Assembly: GCF_900114705.1 (NCBI RefSeq)
Contig: NZ_FOTW01000027.1
Span: 1-64,000 of the forward strand
DNA from: Rugamonas rubra
GTDB lineage: Bacteria; Pseudomonadota; Gammaproteobacteria; Burkholderiales; Burkholderiaceae_D
DNA length: 64,000 bases
Direction of reading: 5' to 3'
Shown here: piece by piece, positions 1-8,234 of the stretch
Layout of the letters: the number at the start of each line of letters is the position of its first letter
How positions within the stretch are numbered: position 1 is the first letter of the stretch
Made by a program: the position numbers and the translations under genes
The notes under the pieces: model-generated
What the model was told of the DNA's origin: nothing
What the model saw: the letters and a program-made list of their open reading frames with translations, nothing else
Database searches by the model: none

Positions 1-222
1 CAGGCTGGTTTGATGCCGACAGGCGCCGCACTGCCAGTAGCGCAGTTCCCGCCGCTTGAATTCGTAAGCGGCGCCATGGCCGCAGCAAGGGCAGATGAAT
101 CCCTGTGGCCACCGCGCCTTGATGAACGCCGCCTCGCATTGCTCCTCGGTACCGTAATCGCGCAAGAACGCAGGCAGCGACAGTCCCTTCTGAAACTGAA
201 TCCCGTTGATCGTCATCATCAT
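1..222 (-). CDS. IS1595-family transposase, N-terminal fragment (runs off window)
   Basis: The minus strand reads 74 codons from a run of three ATG codons (222, 219, 216) preceded by AAGGGG; the third ATG is best spaced from this Shine-Dalgarno. The product begins MTINGIQFQKGLSLPAFL and contains a zinc ribbon, CPCC at residues 46-49 and CGAC at 65-68, with the spacing seen at the N-terminus of IS1595/IS1016-type transposases. The DDE catalytic domain would lie beyond the window. In this family the ribbon is thought to bind the element ends. The plus-strand ORF over this stretch is its shadow. Whether the transposase is intact cannot be judged. Confidence 0.8.
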   Translation of the reverse strand, partial: MMMTINGIQFQKGLSLPAFLRDYGTEEQCEAAFIKARWPQGFICPCCGHGAAYEFKRRELRYWQCGACRHQTSL

Positions 223-290
223 CCCCTTCAGTGGCTCTGCCATCCTGATAGGTTTGACTCAACTGGAGTGGCAAAGTTCTGACGAACGAA
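1..290 (-). mobile_element. Partial IS1595-type insertion sequence, transposase-start end only
   Basis: The left edge holds the 5' part of a transposase gene read on the minus strand plus about 70 bp of noncoding flank. The rest of the element lies outside the window. The flank should contain one terminal inverted repeat, but with only one end visible neither the repeat nor a target duplication can be delimited. The boundary near 290 is estimated from where a small reverse-strand ORF (296-382) stops and composition shifts from GC-rich to AT-rich. Confidence 0.6.
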
Positions 291-295
291 CATAA

Positions 296-382
296 TCAGG
301 CCAATTTATGTATGAACTCAAAAGGACAGCACTCCCAAAGTGCTGCTCTTAATTGAACAATTATTGCGCTAGTAACGTCCAT
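296..382 (-). CDS. Small ORF with strong ribosome site, probably truncated by the IS
   Basis: On the minus strand a perfect AGGAGG (393-388) sits five bases before an ATG at 382, followed by 28 codons (starting MDVTSAIIVQLRAAL) and a TGA at 298-296. The stop falls about where the IS-derived sequence should begin, so this looks like the 5' end of a longer gene cut by the insertion. It is AT-rich like the preceding immunity candidate, starts 140 bp after it and runs the same way. It may once have been another immunity or orphan cassette gene. A 7-bp hairpin (CAGCACT/AGTGCTG) lies inside it. Function unknown; translation is likely but unproven. Confidence 0.4.
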   Translation of the reverse strand: MDVTSAIIVQLRAALWECCPFEFIHKLA

Positions 383-521
383 TATTTCCTCCTGTCTTCA
401 ATTGCAAGCGGAAAGCATATTTATATAGGACTAGCAACATGTTGAAGCTAAATATAAATCATACAGTGCTTTTTTTAAAAACAACAAAATAGAAATTAAT
501 ATTTATTCGCATAAATTTAAT
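383..521. other. AT-rich spacer between IS-cut ORF and immunity candidate
   Basis: Markedly AT-rich stretch of about 140 bp, unlike the rest of the window, with A and T runs near 470-510. It contains the AGGAGG site used by the small minus-strand ORF and no other recognisable gene. The composition fits horizontally acquired DNA around Rhs cassettes. Confidence 0.5.
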
Positions 522-752
522 TCATCGTCGATCAAGCTCTGCGAGCTTCCAGCCTTCCTCAATCAAGCTCCGAAGCCAATTCCATTCAATCTGATTGCCT
601 GTTATCCCAGCATTGAAGGTGATATCAAAGATGCCTACGTCTGAAAATCCTGCATCGAGTATTGGATTTTCATCTGCCAACAGTTCAAACACCGCGTATT
701 CACGATTGATGTCTGTTGTTTTTCTCCAACGATAGCTCTTTGGGGTTAGCAT
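522..752 (-). CDS. Putative immunity protein for the Rhs C-terminal toxin
   Basis: A 76-residue soluble acidic protein without signal peptide or membrane segment, starting MLTPKSYRWRKTTDINREY. Its start lies 11 bases after the stop of the Rhs gene on the same strand, the usual place for the cognate immunity gene of a polymorphic toxin. Base composition is much more AT-rich than the Rhs core and matches the toxin-tip region, as expected if toxin and immunity were acquired together. The assignment rests on position, size and composition; I do not recognise the family. A small unrelated orphan protein is the alternative. Confidence 0.6.
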   Translation of the reverse strand: MLTPKSYRWRKTTDINREYAVFELLADENPILDAGFSDVGIFDITFNAGITGNQIEWNWLRSLIEEGWKLAELDRR

Positions 753-763
753 AGGTCTACTCC

Positions 764-3700
764 TTAAGGATTAATAAAGCCGATGAAACTTCCATCTGAC
801 CCCCAACGCGCACCAAATCCGCCTGGAATCTGAATTTGGGTCACCGTTCCATACCTACCAAGCGTTGGAGTCGTTGTAACGCCGTTACGTATGATGTTAC
901 TTAGCGCACTGCTTGCTGCGTCATTAATGGCGCCATCCGTTCTCAATGATAAGCGGAGAGTTTCTTTCGTCTCCCCAATGAGTTCTGGATGCTTGGTCAG
1001 AGCTCGCCCTGCATTCGAGAGTTCTGAATTCTTAAATAGTTGGACAGCGCTATTGAACAAAGGGTTTTGAGTACCCACCGCCTTTGCGGCTAGGCCTCCC
1101 GTCGTGCCTCCGACGATTTTCGCAATGCTCCCACCGACCCCTTTTGTTGCGCCAAACATGCCCAGCGCAGCGCCCCCTGTCGGCCAGCCTTGCAATATGC
1201 GCATCGCCATATCAGTTGGGCTGTCCGACTGGAAGCCCGCTTTGGATGCTTCCCACCAATTCGCCACAGAGCCGGCGGCGGTCAGCGTCATCCCCTTCGC
1301 CCAATCCGCCGCCAACCCGCTGGGGTCCGTCCCGTTCAGCGGATTGTTGCCGACATACGCGTACAAGTTCATATTGTCGCCGTAGCCGATCGGATCGGTT
1401 TGCAGGAACCTGCCCAGCGCCGGCGAGTACATCCGCGCCTTGTAGTAGTACAGGTTGAGCTGCGCGAGCGACTGCTGGCCAGTGTAGCGGAAGCGCGGGC
1501 CGGCGCTTTGATTGGGCTCGCCGTAGGGGCCGTAGCTGAGCGTCGAGGTGGCCGCGCCGGCCGCGTTGGCGGTGGCGATCACCGAGCCGAGGTGGTCGGC
1601 GTACAGCCAGTTCTTGTTGGTCGTGGCGGCGCCCTCGTACCACACCACCGGCTCGTCGGCGCCGGGGCCGTGCACGTAGCGGCGCAGCAGGGTGCCGGCG
1701 GCATCGTACTCGGCCACCAGGTCGATGCCGTCATACAACAGTTGGGTGGACACGCCGGCGATCGTGGCCAGGCGCAGGCGGCTGGCGCCGTCGTAGAGCA
1801 GTTCCGTCGCCAGCGTGCTTGAGACGGCGTGCTTCAGGCGGTTGTCCTGGTCGTAGTCGTAGGCCCACACGCCGTCGCCGGCCAAGTTGCCGTTGGCGTC
1901 GTAGCCCAGCGTGGCGCCGGCCACGCCGGTGTATTGGTTCAGGCCGTTTGGGGTGGCGTTGCGGCTGCCGTTGGCGTAGCCCTTCCACTGGTACAGGTCG
2001 TTGCTCCAGCTGTGCTGGGCCACCTCGCGCGCCTGGTTCGGCGTGTAGGCGAAGGCGATGTCCTGGGCCGTTCCGCCGAGGTCGTGCGCCAGGCCGGTCA
2101 GCGTGGCCTGGTCGCCATAGCTGTAGCTGCTGGCCGTGCCGTTGCCGAGCGTGGCGGCGGCGCGGCGCGACAGGTCGTCGTAGGCGTAGAGGGCGACCAG
2201 CCCGGCCACGCCGTTCTCCTTGATGTTGATCGGGCGGTTCAGCGCGTCGTAGTCGTAGGTGGCGTAGAAGCCGTCGGGCCAGGTGACGCGCCTGCGGTTG
2301 CCGGCCGCGTCGTACTGGTAGGCGAGGGTTCTGCCGCCGGCCGTGCTGCTGATGAGCCGGCCGGCGTTGTCGTAGGCGTAGCCGATGCCGAAGGCCGCCA
2401 GGTTCGCGCTGGTGCGCCGGCCCAGCAGGTCGTAGCCATAGGCGACGTTGTTGGCCGCCACGGGGTAGAGCCGTCCGCTGCGGCGGTTCAGGTTGTCGTA
2501 GGTGTTGGTGAGGCTGTTGCCGCTGCGCCGGCGTTCGCTGGTGACGTTGCCGTTGGCGTCGTAGCCGTATTGCTCGTAGTCGGCGCTCGAGGAGACACCG
2601 GCGCTGGCCTTGTCCGGATAGAAGGTCTTGTCCCTGCGGTCGTGGCCATCGTAGGTGTAGCTGGTCAGGTTGTTCTTGGCGTCGGCCACCGTCGCCAGGC
2701 GGCCGTTCGCGGTGTAGGTGTAGCTGGCGTAGGTTTGCGCCAGCGCGGTGGCGACGCCGCGCCGCACCGCCTTCACGCTGCCGTCGGCGAAGTAGTCGGT
2801 CTCGCCGATCCGGTTGCCGCCCCCGGCGACGGGCAAATAGACGGTCGCGCGGAAATGACGGTCGAGGTCGTCGTACAGGTGGTCGGTCACCGCCACCGGC
2901 GCCGCCGCCGGCGGGCAGACCTTGTCGTCCGTCGTCAGGGCGGGGCCCCAGCTGCGCGACAGCTTGCCGCTGGGCGTGTAGCTGCTGCAGCTGACCATCC
3001 ATTTGGCGCCCAGCTGCGCCGACACGCGCACCGGGCGGCCGTCGGGGTCGTAGGCGGTTTTGCTGATTTTCCCCAACGCGTTGGTGTTCAGCACCAGGCG
3101 CCGCTCGTTGTCGTAGCCCAGGGTTTGGATGTCGGCGACGTCCGTGCGCGGTCCGTCCGCGCTTTGCAGGTTGCCGACGGCGTCATAGACCGACATCGTC
3201 ACCAGGTTGAGTCCGCCGGAATCGACGGTCGTGCTCTGCGGCACGTATTTGTTCGCCGCGTTGTAGGCGTAGGTGTTGGTCACAGAGCTGCTGGCGGTGA
3301 TTTTGCTGGTTTGCGAAGTCAGCAGGTAGACGGTCGGATAGCCGCTTGGGGTGTAGGCGGTATAGCCAAAAGTCGTCGTCGGTCGGACGCCGGCCGGGTC
3401 CGGCGGAGCCGTCACCGTCCACGGATCGCCTTGGGCGGTGTAGGTATAGTTGCTCACCTGCAGGCGCGGGTCGGTGCTGCTGGCGATCTTGTTGTACGCC
3501 GTCTCGTAGGTGAAGCTGCTTACCAGGCTGGCCAGCGGCGATCCCGGTTTGGGGATCTGTGTGACGGTCTTGACGTTGTGCGTGCAGCGCCGCTCGGCGG
3601 CAGCGCAGGTGGCGTCGTCGAAGGTGTATTGCACGGCGTTGCCTTCGGGGAGGACGCGGCGCGTCATGCGGCCGTGGCCGTCGTAATTGTTGGACGTTCT

Positions 3701-4420
3701 TTTCCCCAATGGATCGACGGCCCGGGCGACATGGCCGTCGCCGTCGAAGTAGGAGACGTTGCTGACGTTGCCGGGTCCGACCTCCTCCGAGCGGGAACCG
3801 GCGAAGTAATAGGTGTACAGCTTGCCGTTGGCGTTGGTTTGGGTTTGCACACGTCCCAGGCTGTCGTAGACGTTGCTCAGGAACGCGATGCTCGGGTTGC
3901 TTGGATAGAAGAGTTTGTCCAGGCGGCCCGGCACGTCGTAGTGGAACTTCGTCACCTGTCCGACCGCGTCGGTAAAGGTATCGAGGTCGCCCGAGGCGAT
4001 GTAGCCGTACTTGACGCTGCGTCCGTTGCCGTCGCCCACCGAGCTGATCTGGCCGGAGCTGCTGGTCAGGGTCAGCGTGCGGCCCAGGCTGTTTTGCACC
4101 TGGGCCAGGTCGTTGCCGACATAGCTCAGCTTCACTTGCATGCCGCTCGGATAGGCGAGATTGGCCAGCTTGCCGGCCGTGTTGAAGTTGAGCTTAACGC
4201 GTTGCGCCGTCTCCTCCGTGTAGCTGCCGTCGGCGTTCTTGAGCAGCTTCGCCGAGTTGCCGGGAGGCGGGTTGTAGGTGCCGTCGGGCAGCCGGACGAA
4301 CTGCGCGCCGTCGAGGCCTTGTTGCAGCGACACGGTGTTGTCCAACATTTGCTCGCCGAACCAGCTTTGCCCGAGCGTCGCGATGACCATCTTGTCGAGG
4401 GGCTTCGCTGCGTCCGCCAT
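764..4420 (-). CDS. Rhs/YD-repeat polymorphic toxin protein, 5'-truncated
   Basis: 1218 codons of YD-repeat protein. Many YDxxGR-type repeats fill residues 50-950, followed by the Rhs core end: an LGRFLQTDPIG motif, then NLYAYVGNNPLNGTDPSGL ending near residue 1036. The last 182 residues are a variable tip with a Gly/Ala-rich hydrophobic stretch and the end GGFGARWGSDGSFIGFINP, a likely toxin domain of unrecognised type. Tip DNA (764-1312) is AT-richer than the core. Upstream of the ATG at 4420 the frame stays open only to a TGA at 4462-4460. Family members normally carry several hundred more N-terminal residues with the DPVD/RQY region and an export signal, which are absent. The gene is therefore probably a displaced or silent cassette, or uses another delivery route. 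It converges on nothing and diverges from the gspK-like gene with no promoter space. Confidence 0.8.
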   Translation of the reverse strand: MADAAKPLDKMVIATLGQSWFGEQMLDNTVSLQQGLDGAQFVRLPDGTYNPPPGNSAKLLKNADGSYTEETAQRVKLNFNTAGKLANLAYPSGMQVKLSYVGNDLAQVQNSLGRTLTLTSSSGQISSVGDGNGRSVKYGYIASGDLDTFTDAVGQVTKFHYDVPGRLDKLFYPSNPSIAFLSNVYDSLGRVQTQTNANGKLYTYYFAGSRSEEVGPGNVSNVSYFDGDGHVARAVDPLGKRTSNNYDGHGRMTRRVLPEGNAVQYTFDDATCAAAERRCTHNVKTVTQIPKPGSPLASLVSSFTYETAYNKIASSTDPRLQVSNYTYTAQGDPWTVTAPPDPAGVRPTTTFGYTAYTPSGYPTVYLLTSQTSKITASSSVTNTYAYNAANKYVPQSTTVDSGGLNLVTMSVYDAVGNLQSADGPRTDVADIQTLGYDNERRLVLNTNALGKISKTAYDPDGRPVRVSAQLGAKWMVSCSSYTPSGKLSRSWGPALTTDDKVCPPAAAPVAVTDHLYDDLDRHFRATVYLPVAGGGNRIGETDYFADGSVKAVRRGVATALAQTYASYTYTANGRLATVADAKNNLTSYTYDGHDRRDKTFYPDKASAGVSSSADYEQYGYDANGNVTSERRRSGNSLTNTYDNLNRRSGRLYPVAANNVAYGYDLLGRRTSANLAAFGIGYAYDNAGRLISSTAGGRTLAYQYDAAGNRRRVTWPDGFYATYDYDALNRPINIKENGVAGLVALYAYDDLSRRAAATLGNGTASSYSYGDQATLTGLAHDLGGTAQDIAFAYTPNQAREVAQHSWSNDLYQWKGYANGSRNATPNGLNQYTGVAGATLGYDANGNLAGDGVWAYDYDQDNRLKHAVSSTLATELLYDGASRLRLATIAGVSTQLLYDGIDLVAEYDAAGTLLRRYVHGPGADEPVVWYEGAATTNKNWLYADHLGSVIATANAAGAATSTLSYGPYGEPNQSAGPRFRYTGQQSLAQLNLYYYKARMYSPALGRFLQTDPIGYGDNMNLYAYVGNNPLNGTDPSGLAADWAKGMTLTAAGSVANWWEASKAGFQSDSPTDMAMRILQGWPTGGAALGMFGATKGVGGSIAKIVGGTTGGLAAKAVGTQNPLFNSAVQLFKNSELSNAGRALTKHPELIGETKETLRLSLRTDGAINDAASSALSNIIRNGVTTTPTLGRYGTVTQIQIPGGFGARWGSDGSFIGFINP

Positions 4421-4461
4421 GAGGTCGAGCGAGGTGCCTTCGGCCTCCGAGCTCGGGAATC

Positions 4462-5205
4462 ATGGTCCTCCAATTCAAGTCAAACCGAAGCAATAGTGGC
4501 TTCGTCTTGCTGCAGGCGTTGTGGCTAACGCTGTTGACATCTTTGCTGGCGTCGACAATGCTGGAGGCAAGCCTTGGCGCGGCCAAAGACAGCGAAGCCG
4601 CCATCGCTGCATTCCGAACCGAAATGGCTGCAGAGTCGGCTATACACACGGCGCTCTATCAGCTTCTGGTATCTGGAATTGCGCCATCTTTCCAACGGCG
4701 AGCAATGCAAATCGACGGCCATGAGGTACTCGTTACTACACAAGATGTCAGCGGCTTGCTTGACCTTAACGCATGCGACGAGGCTGCTCTCCATCGCTTA
4801 CTCGCATCGCTAAACATTGGTGACGGTCGCCCAGCGGTCTCGGCAATACTTGCTGCGCGGCCGTTGACCAGTTACGCCGCTCTCGCGGCCATTCACGGTG
4901 TGTCGCAACACCACATCGATCGGCTGATGCCGCATGTGACTCTGTTTTCCAGACAGGCGGCACCAAACGCTTCGATAGCATCACAATGGCTGGCAACCAC
5001 GCTTGGCCTTAAACTAGCGGCCCCTAGCGTTTTGACTGGGGCCAGTTCCCCAGCAGGGCGGGTTGTTCGGATTACTGCTGTAGCAAAAACCCGCACCGCT
5101 AGTTCCCGACGGCTGGTAGTGGAATACCTGGTCACAGGAAGGCGAGATCATCCGTATTGGGTTTATGAGTGGGTTGCGCTCCCTGTGAACAATATTGTTA
5201 AGTAG
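4462..5205 (+). CDS. GspK-like minor pseudopilin (type II secretion), orphan
   Basis: 247 residues. The N-terminus has a prepilin-like site (NSGF, cleavage after Gly13) followed by a hydrophobic helix (residues 14-32), as in minor pseudopilins. Residues 98-160 contain two helix-hairpin-helix-like stretches (DLNACDEAALHRLL and AALAAIHGVSQHHIDRL), characteristic of the GspK periplasmic domain. GspK normally caps the pseudopilus tip of a type II secretion system and has about 300-330 residues, so this copy is short. No other gsp gene is in the window. Its ATG lies exactly where the Rhs homology ends, and only a weak GGGAA precedes it, so its native promoter was probably lost in the rearrangement. 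Confidence 0.6.
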   Translation: MVLQFKSNRSNSGFVLLQALWLTLLTSLLASTMLEASLGAAKDSEAAIAAFRTEMAAESAIHTALYQLLVSGIAPSFQRRAMQIDGHEVLVTTQDVSGLLDLNACDEAALHRLLASLNIGDGRPAVSAILAARPLTSYAALAAIHGVSQHHIDRLMPHVTLFSRQAAPNASIASQWLATTLGLKLAAPSVLTGASSPAGRVVRITAVAKTRTASSRRLVVEYLVTGRRDHPYWVYEWVALPVNNIVK

Positions 5206-5367
5206 TGACACTTCTAGGTTCAGCGGTTTATGCGGCGGCGACCCAGGCTAGTTTGAGATGAAACCATTTCGGATCTCGCCCGGGCAATGAATTGATACGA
5301 AAAATCCGCCGGGACGGGCCGGATCGCATTACAATATCCGCCATCGTGATCTATTAGTTAAGGTTTT
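5206..5367. other. Upstream region of the metal-uptake cassette
   Basis: 160 bp between the gspK-like stop and the GTG of the next gene. It contains TACAAT (5330-5335) as a possible -10 element and an imperfect palindrome around GATCGCATTACAATATC, but no clear -35. A Zur-type operator would be expected here if the cassette is zinc-regulated. I do not see a convincing match to the gammaproteobacterial Zur consensus. Confidence 0.3.
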
Positions 5368-5715
5368 GTGAACGTCCGTCGCACCATCGCCTATGCCTTG
5401 CTGTCGCTTCTGCTGCTCGTCTCGCAGCAGATGGGGATTTCGCACGGCCTGACGCACTGGGCCGGCGCACGTGGTGGCAGCGAGCAGGCGCAGGTGCTGG
5501 AGCGCACCGAGAGCGCCTCCAAGTCGCTGGCGCTGGACCATAGCTGCAACCAGTGTCTGGCCTTCGCCCAGATCGCTTCGGCCCTCGATACCCCTTTCCA
5601 TTCCTTCCCGGCCGCGCGCGTTGACGCCACGGCTGTCGTCTCCACGCCCGCTTTGTCGCTGTGCCAGCGCACAGTGTGCGTGTTCCAGGCGCGCGCGCCG
5701 CCCGTCCTGTCCTGA
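5368..5715 (+). CDS. Small exported CxxC/His protein heading a metal-uptake cassette
   Basis: 115 residues from a GTG start (the only reasonable start in frame). The N-terminal helix (residues 6-20) looks like a signal peptide or anchor. The remainder has H26 and H30, an HSCNQC motif (H58, C60, C63) and C99/C104, so it could bind a metal ion or form disulfides in the periplasm. It lies 83 bp upstream of the porin gene and on the same strand as the metal ABC genes. I do not know a named family; it resembles the small Cys/His exported proteins found beside metal-transport genes. A role in metal handling is inference from motif and context. Confidence 0.6.
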   Translation: MNVRRTIAYALLSLLLLVSQQMGISHGLTHWAGARGGSEQAQVLERTESASKSLALDHSCNQCLAFAQIASALDTPFHSFPAARVDATAVVSTPALSLCQRTVCVFQARAPPVLS

Positions 5716-5798
5716 TTGCATCTCTTTTGTTGATAAAAACGTAGCGCTGCCGCTTTGGCCGCGCCGCGCCGCATTCATTCGTACAGGACACAAAAATC

Positions 5799-7310
5799 AT
5801 GTTGAAACACAGCCTGCTGGCGGCCGCTGTGGCCGCCGCTTTTGCCGCACCCATGGCCTCGGCCGCCGATAGCAAGGAACTCAAGGAGATCCGCGCCCAG
5901 ATCCGTCAGATGAAGGATTCCTACGAGGCGCGTTTGCAAGCGCTGGAGCAACGGCTGGAGAAGGCGCAAGCCGCCACCGCCGACGCGCAGGCGCAGACCA
6001 AGGCGCTGGCCGCCAGCGTGGCCGCCGCGCCGGCGGCATCCGCCGCCGGTGCTGCTAACGCCGGCAATGTCGCCAGCGGCGGCGTAGGCGCGCCGCTGGC
6101 ATCGCCGGGCAACACCGCCGCCACGATGCCTGCCGCCACGGGCTCGCCCGCGTCGGCCGCCGGCTCGGCCGCGCCGGCCTCGAACCTGTTCAATCCGAAC
6201 ATCTCGATGATCCTCGGCGGCACCATGCAGAACCTGTCGCAGGACCCGGGCCAGTATCGCCTGCAAGGCTTCGTGCCGAGTGGCGGCGAGGGCGGTCCCG
6301 GTACGCGCGGCTTCAGCCTGGGCGAGTCCGAGCTGACCATGGCGGCCAACATCGATCCGCAGTTCGCCGGCCAGCTGACCTTCGCGCTGGGCGCCGACAA
6401 CACGGTCGAGGTCGAGGAGGCTTTCGTGCAGACCCGCGCCATGTCCAACGGCCTGAACCTGAAGGCCGGCCGCTTCCTGTCCGCGCTCGGCTACATGAAC
6501 GGCCAGCACGCCCACACCTGGGACTTCGTCGACGCGCCGCTGGCCTACCAGGCCTTCCTCGGCGGCCAGTACAAGCCGGACGGCGTGCAGGCAAAGTGGC
6601 TGGCGCCGCTCGACCAGTATCTCGAGGTCGGCGTCGAGCTGGGCAACGGCTCGGCCTTCCCCGGCACCGCGCGCAACAAGAACGGCAACGGCGCCACCAC
6701 CGTGTTCGCCCACCTGGGCGACGACATCGGCGACTCGGCCAGCTACCGCGTCGGCCTGTCGCACCTGCGCACCGGCGCCCACGAGCGGGCCTTCGAGGAT
6801 GGCGGCCTGAACAATGCCTTCAGCGGCAAATCGCGCACCTGGGTGGCCGACGGTATCTTCAAGTGGGCGCCGAATGGCAACCCGACGCGGACCAACTTCA
6901 AGTTGCAGGGCGAGTACTTCCGCCGCCACGAGAGCGGCCTGCTGGCCGTCGACAGCGGCGGCGAGAACGCCGCCAGCGGCAGCTACGCCAGCACCCAGTC
7001 GGGCTGGTATCTGCAGAGCGTCTACCAGTTCAAGCCGAACTGGCGCGCCGGCCTGCGCTATGACCGTTTGTCGTCCGGCAGCCAGCGCATCGGCCTGGTC
7101 GACGACGGCACGGTCAGCCTGGCCAGCCTGCCTATCCTGGAGGCGTACACGCCGTCGCGCAGCAGCGTGATGTTCGACTACAGCCCGTCCGAGTTCTCGC
7201 GCCTGCGCTTGCAGTTGGCGCGCGACAAGTCGCGTCCCGGCGTGACCGACAATCAAGTTTTCCTGCAATACATTATGAGCCTGGGCACGCACGCGGCCCA
7301 CGCTTTCTAA
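5799..7310 (+). CDS. Coiled-coil outer-membrane porin of the metal cassette
   Basis: 503 residues with a clear signal peptide (cleavage near ASA-AD, residue 22-23). A short charged coiled coil follows (about 26-62, heptads rich in Glu/Lys/Leu), then an Ala/Gly/Ser-rich linker (63-126). From about residue 140 alternating aromatic strands (GFSLGESELTMAANID, LNLKAGRFLSALGYMNGQH, WYLQSVYQFKPNWRAGLRYD) continue to a short C-terminal strand, as in phosphate/carbohydrate-selective-type beta-barrel porins. The N-terminal coiled coil may trimerise the protein or tether it to peptidoglycan. The stop is 9 bp before the binding-protein gene, so the two are probably co-transcribed and the barrel may admit metal or a metal chelate. 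Substrate not shown by sequence. Confidence 0.7.
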   Translation: MLKHSLLAAAVAAAFAAPMASAADSKELKEIRAQIRQMKDSYEARLQALEQRLEKAQAATADAQAQTKALAASVAAAPAASAAGAANAGNVASGGVGAPLASPGNTAATMPAATGSPASAAGSAAPASNLFNPNISMILGGTMQNLSQDPGQYRLQGFVPSGGEGGPGTRGFSLGESELTMAANIDPQFAGQLTFALGADNTVEVEEAFVQTRAMSNGLNLKAGRFLSALGYMNGQHAHTWDFVDAPLAYQAFLGGQYKPDGVQAKWLAPLDQYLEVGVELGNGSAFPGTARNKNGNGATTVFAHLGDDIGDSASYRVGLSHLRTGAHERAFEDGGLNNAFSGKSRTWVADGIFKWAPNGNPTRTNFKLQGEYFRRHESGLLAVDSGGENAASGSYASTQSGWYLQSVYQFKPNWRAGLRYDRLSSGSQRIGLVDDGTVSLASLPILEAYTPSRSSVMFDYSPSEFSRLRLQLARDKSRPGVTDNQVFLQYIMSLGTHAAHAF

Positions 7311-7319
7311 GGAGTTGCC

Positions 7320-8234
7320 ATGAAACTGAAACGAGCATCCCTGCTGGCCGCCGCCGTCTGCCTGGCGGCCGGCGCCGCACTGCCGGCCCATGCCGAACTG
7401 AACATCCTCGCCTGCGAACCGGAGTGGGAGGCGCTGAGCAAGGAGCTGGGCGGCGACAAGGTCAAGGTCTCCAGCGCCACCAACGCGTTGCAGGACCCGC
7501 ATCGCATCGAGGCGCGCCCCAGCCTGATCGCCCGCACGCGCAACGCCAACCTGTTGGTCTGCACCGGGCTGGAGCTGGAGGTGGGCTGGCTGCCGGTGCT
7601 GTTGCAGCAGTCGGGCAACGGCAAGATCGCCGCCGGCCAGCCGGGCAACTTCGAGGCCGGCGCGCTGGTGCCGCGCTTGGACGTGCCGGGCAAGGTCGAC
7701 CGCAGCGAGGGCGATGTGCACGCCGCCGGCAACCCGCACATCCAGCAGAACCCGCACAATATCGCGCTGGTGGGCGTCGGCCTGGCCAAGCGCTTGGCCG
7801 AGCTGGACCCGGCCAACGCCGCCTATTACCAGGCGCGGCAAAAGGACTTCTCGGCGCGCTGGGACGCCGCCATGTTGAAGTGGGAGAAGCAGGCTGCCCC
7901 GTTGAAGGGCGTTGCCGTGGTCGAGCACCACAAGAACATGGAGTATCTGATGGGTTGGCTGGGCCTGCGCCAGGTCGGCACGCTGGAACCCAAGCCCGGC
8001 GTGGAGCCGAGCGCGGCGCACTTGTCCGCGCTGCTGGGCCAGTTGCAACGCCAGCCGGCAAAAATGGTGCTGCGCGCGGCCTACCAGGACGGCCGCGCCT
8101 CGCAATGGCTGGCTGAGCACGCCAAGATCCCGGCGGTGGTGCTGCCGTTCTCGGTCGGCGGCGACGACAAGGCCAAGGACCTGTTCGGCCTGTTCGACTC
8201 GACCGTGCAACGCTTGACGGACGCCGCAAAATGA
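7320..8234 (+). CDS. ZnuA-like metal ABC transporter substrate-binding protein
   Basis: 304 residues with a signal peptide cleaved near AHA-E (residue 25). The fold is that of cluster A-I metal-binding proteins: LNILACEPEW start strand, DPHRIEARPS with His61, a NPHIQQNPHN segment with His140 and His146, and VEHHKNMEYL with His203/204. These His residues are in the places of the Zn/Mn ligands of ZnuA/TroA. Zinc is likelier than manganese given three His ligands, but metal identity is inference. There is no long His-rich loop as in E. coli ZnuA. The gene follows the porin by 9 bp and overlaps the permease start by 4 bp (ATGA), so it belongs to one operon. Confidence 0.8.
   Translation: MKLKRASLLAAAVCLAAGAALPAHAELNILACEPEWEALSKELGGDKVKVSSATNALQDPHRIEARPSLIARTRNANLLVCTGLELEVGWLPVLLQQSGNGKIAAGQPGNFEAGALVPRLDVPGKVDRSEGDVHAAGNPHIQQNPHNIALVGVGLAKRLAELDPANAAYYQARQKDFSARWDAAMLKWEKQAAPLKGVAVVEHHKNMEYLMGWLGLRQVGTLEPKPGVEPSAAHLSALLGQLQRQPAKMVLRAAYQDGRASQWLAEHAKIPAVVLPFSVGGDDKAKDLFGLFDSTVQRLTDAAK

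Noticed and set aside
4440..4475. Resemblance of GAGCTCGGGAATCATGGTC to a cloning-vector polylinker/lacZ start
   Set aside because: Only about ten bases match and the flanking sequence is Rhs and pseudopilin coding DNA, not vector. Still a reason to check the assembly at this junction.
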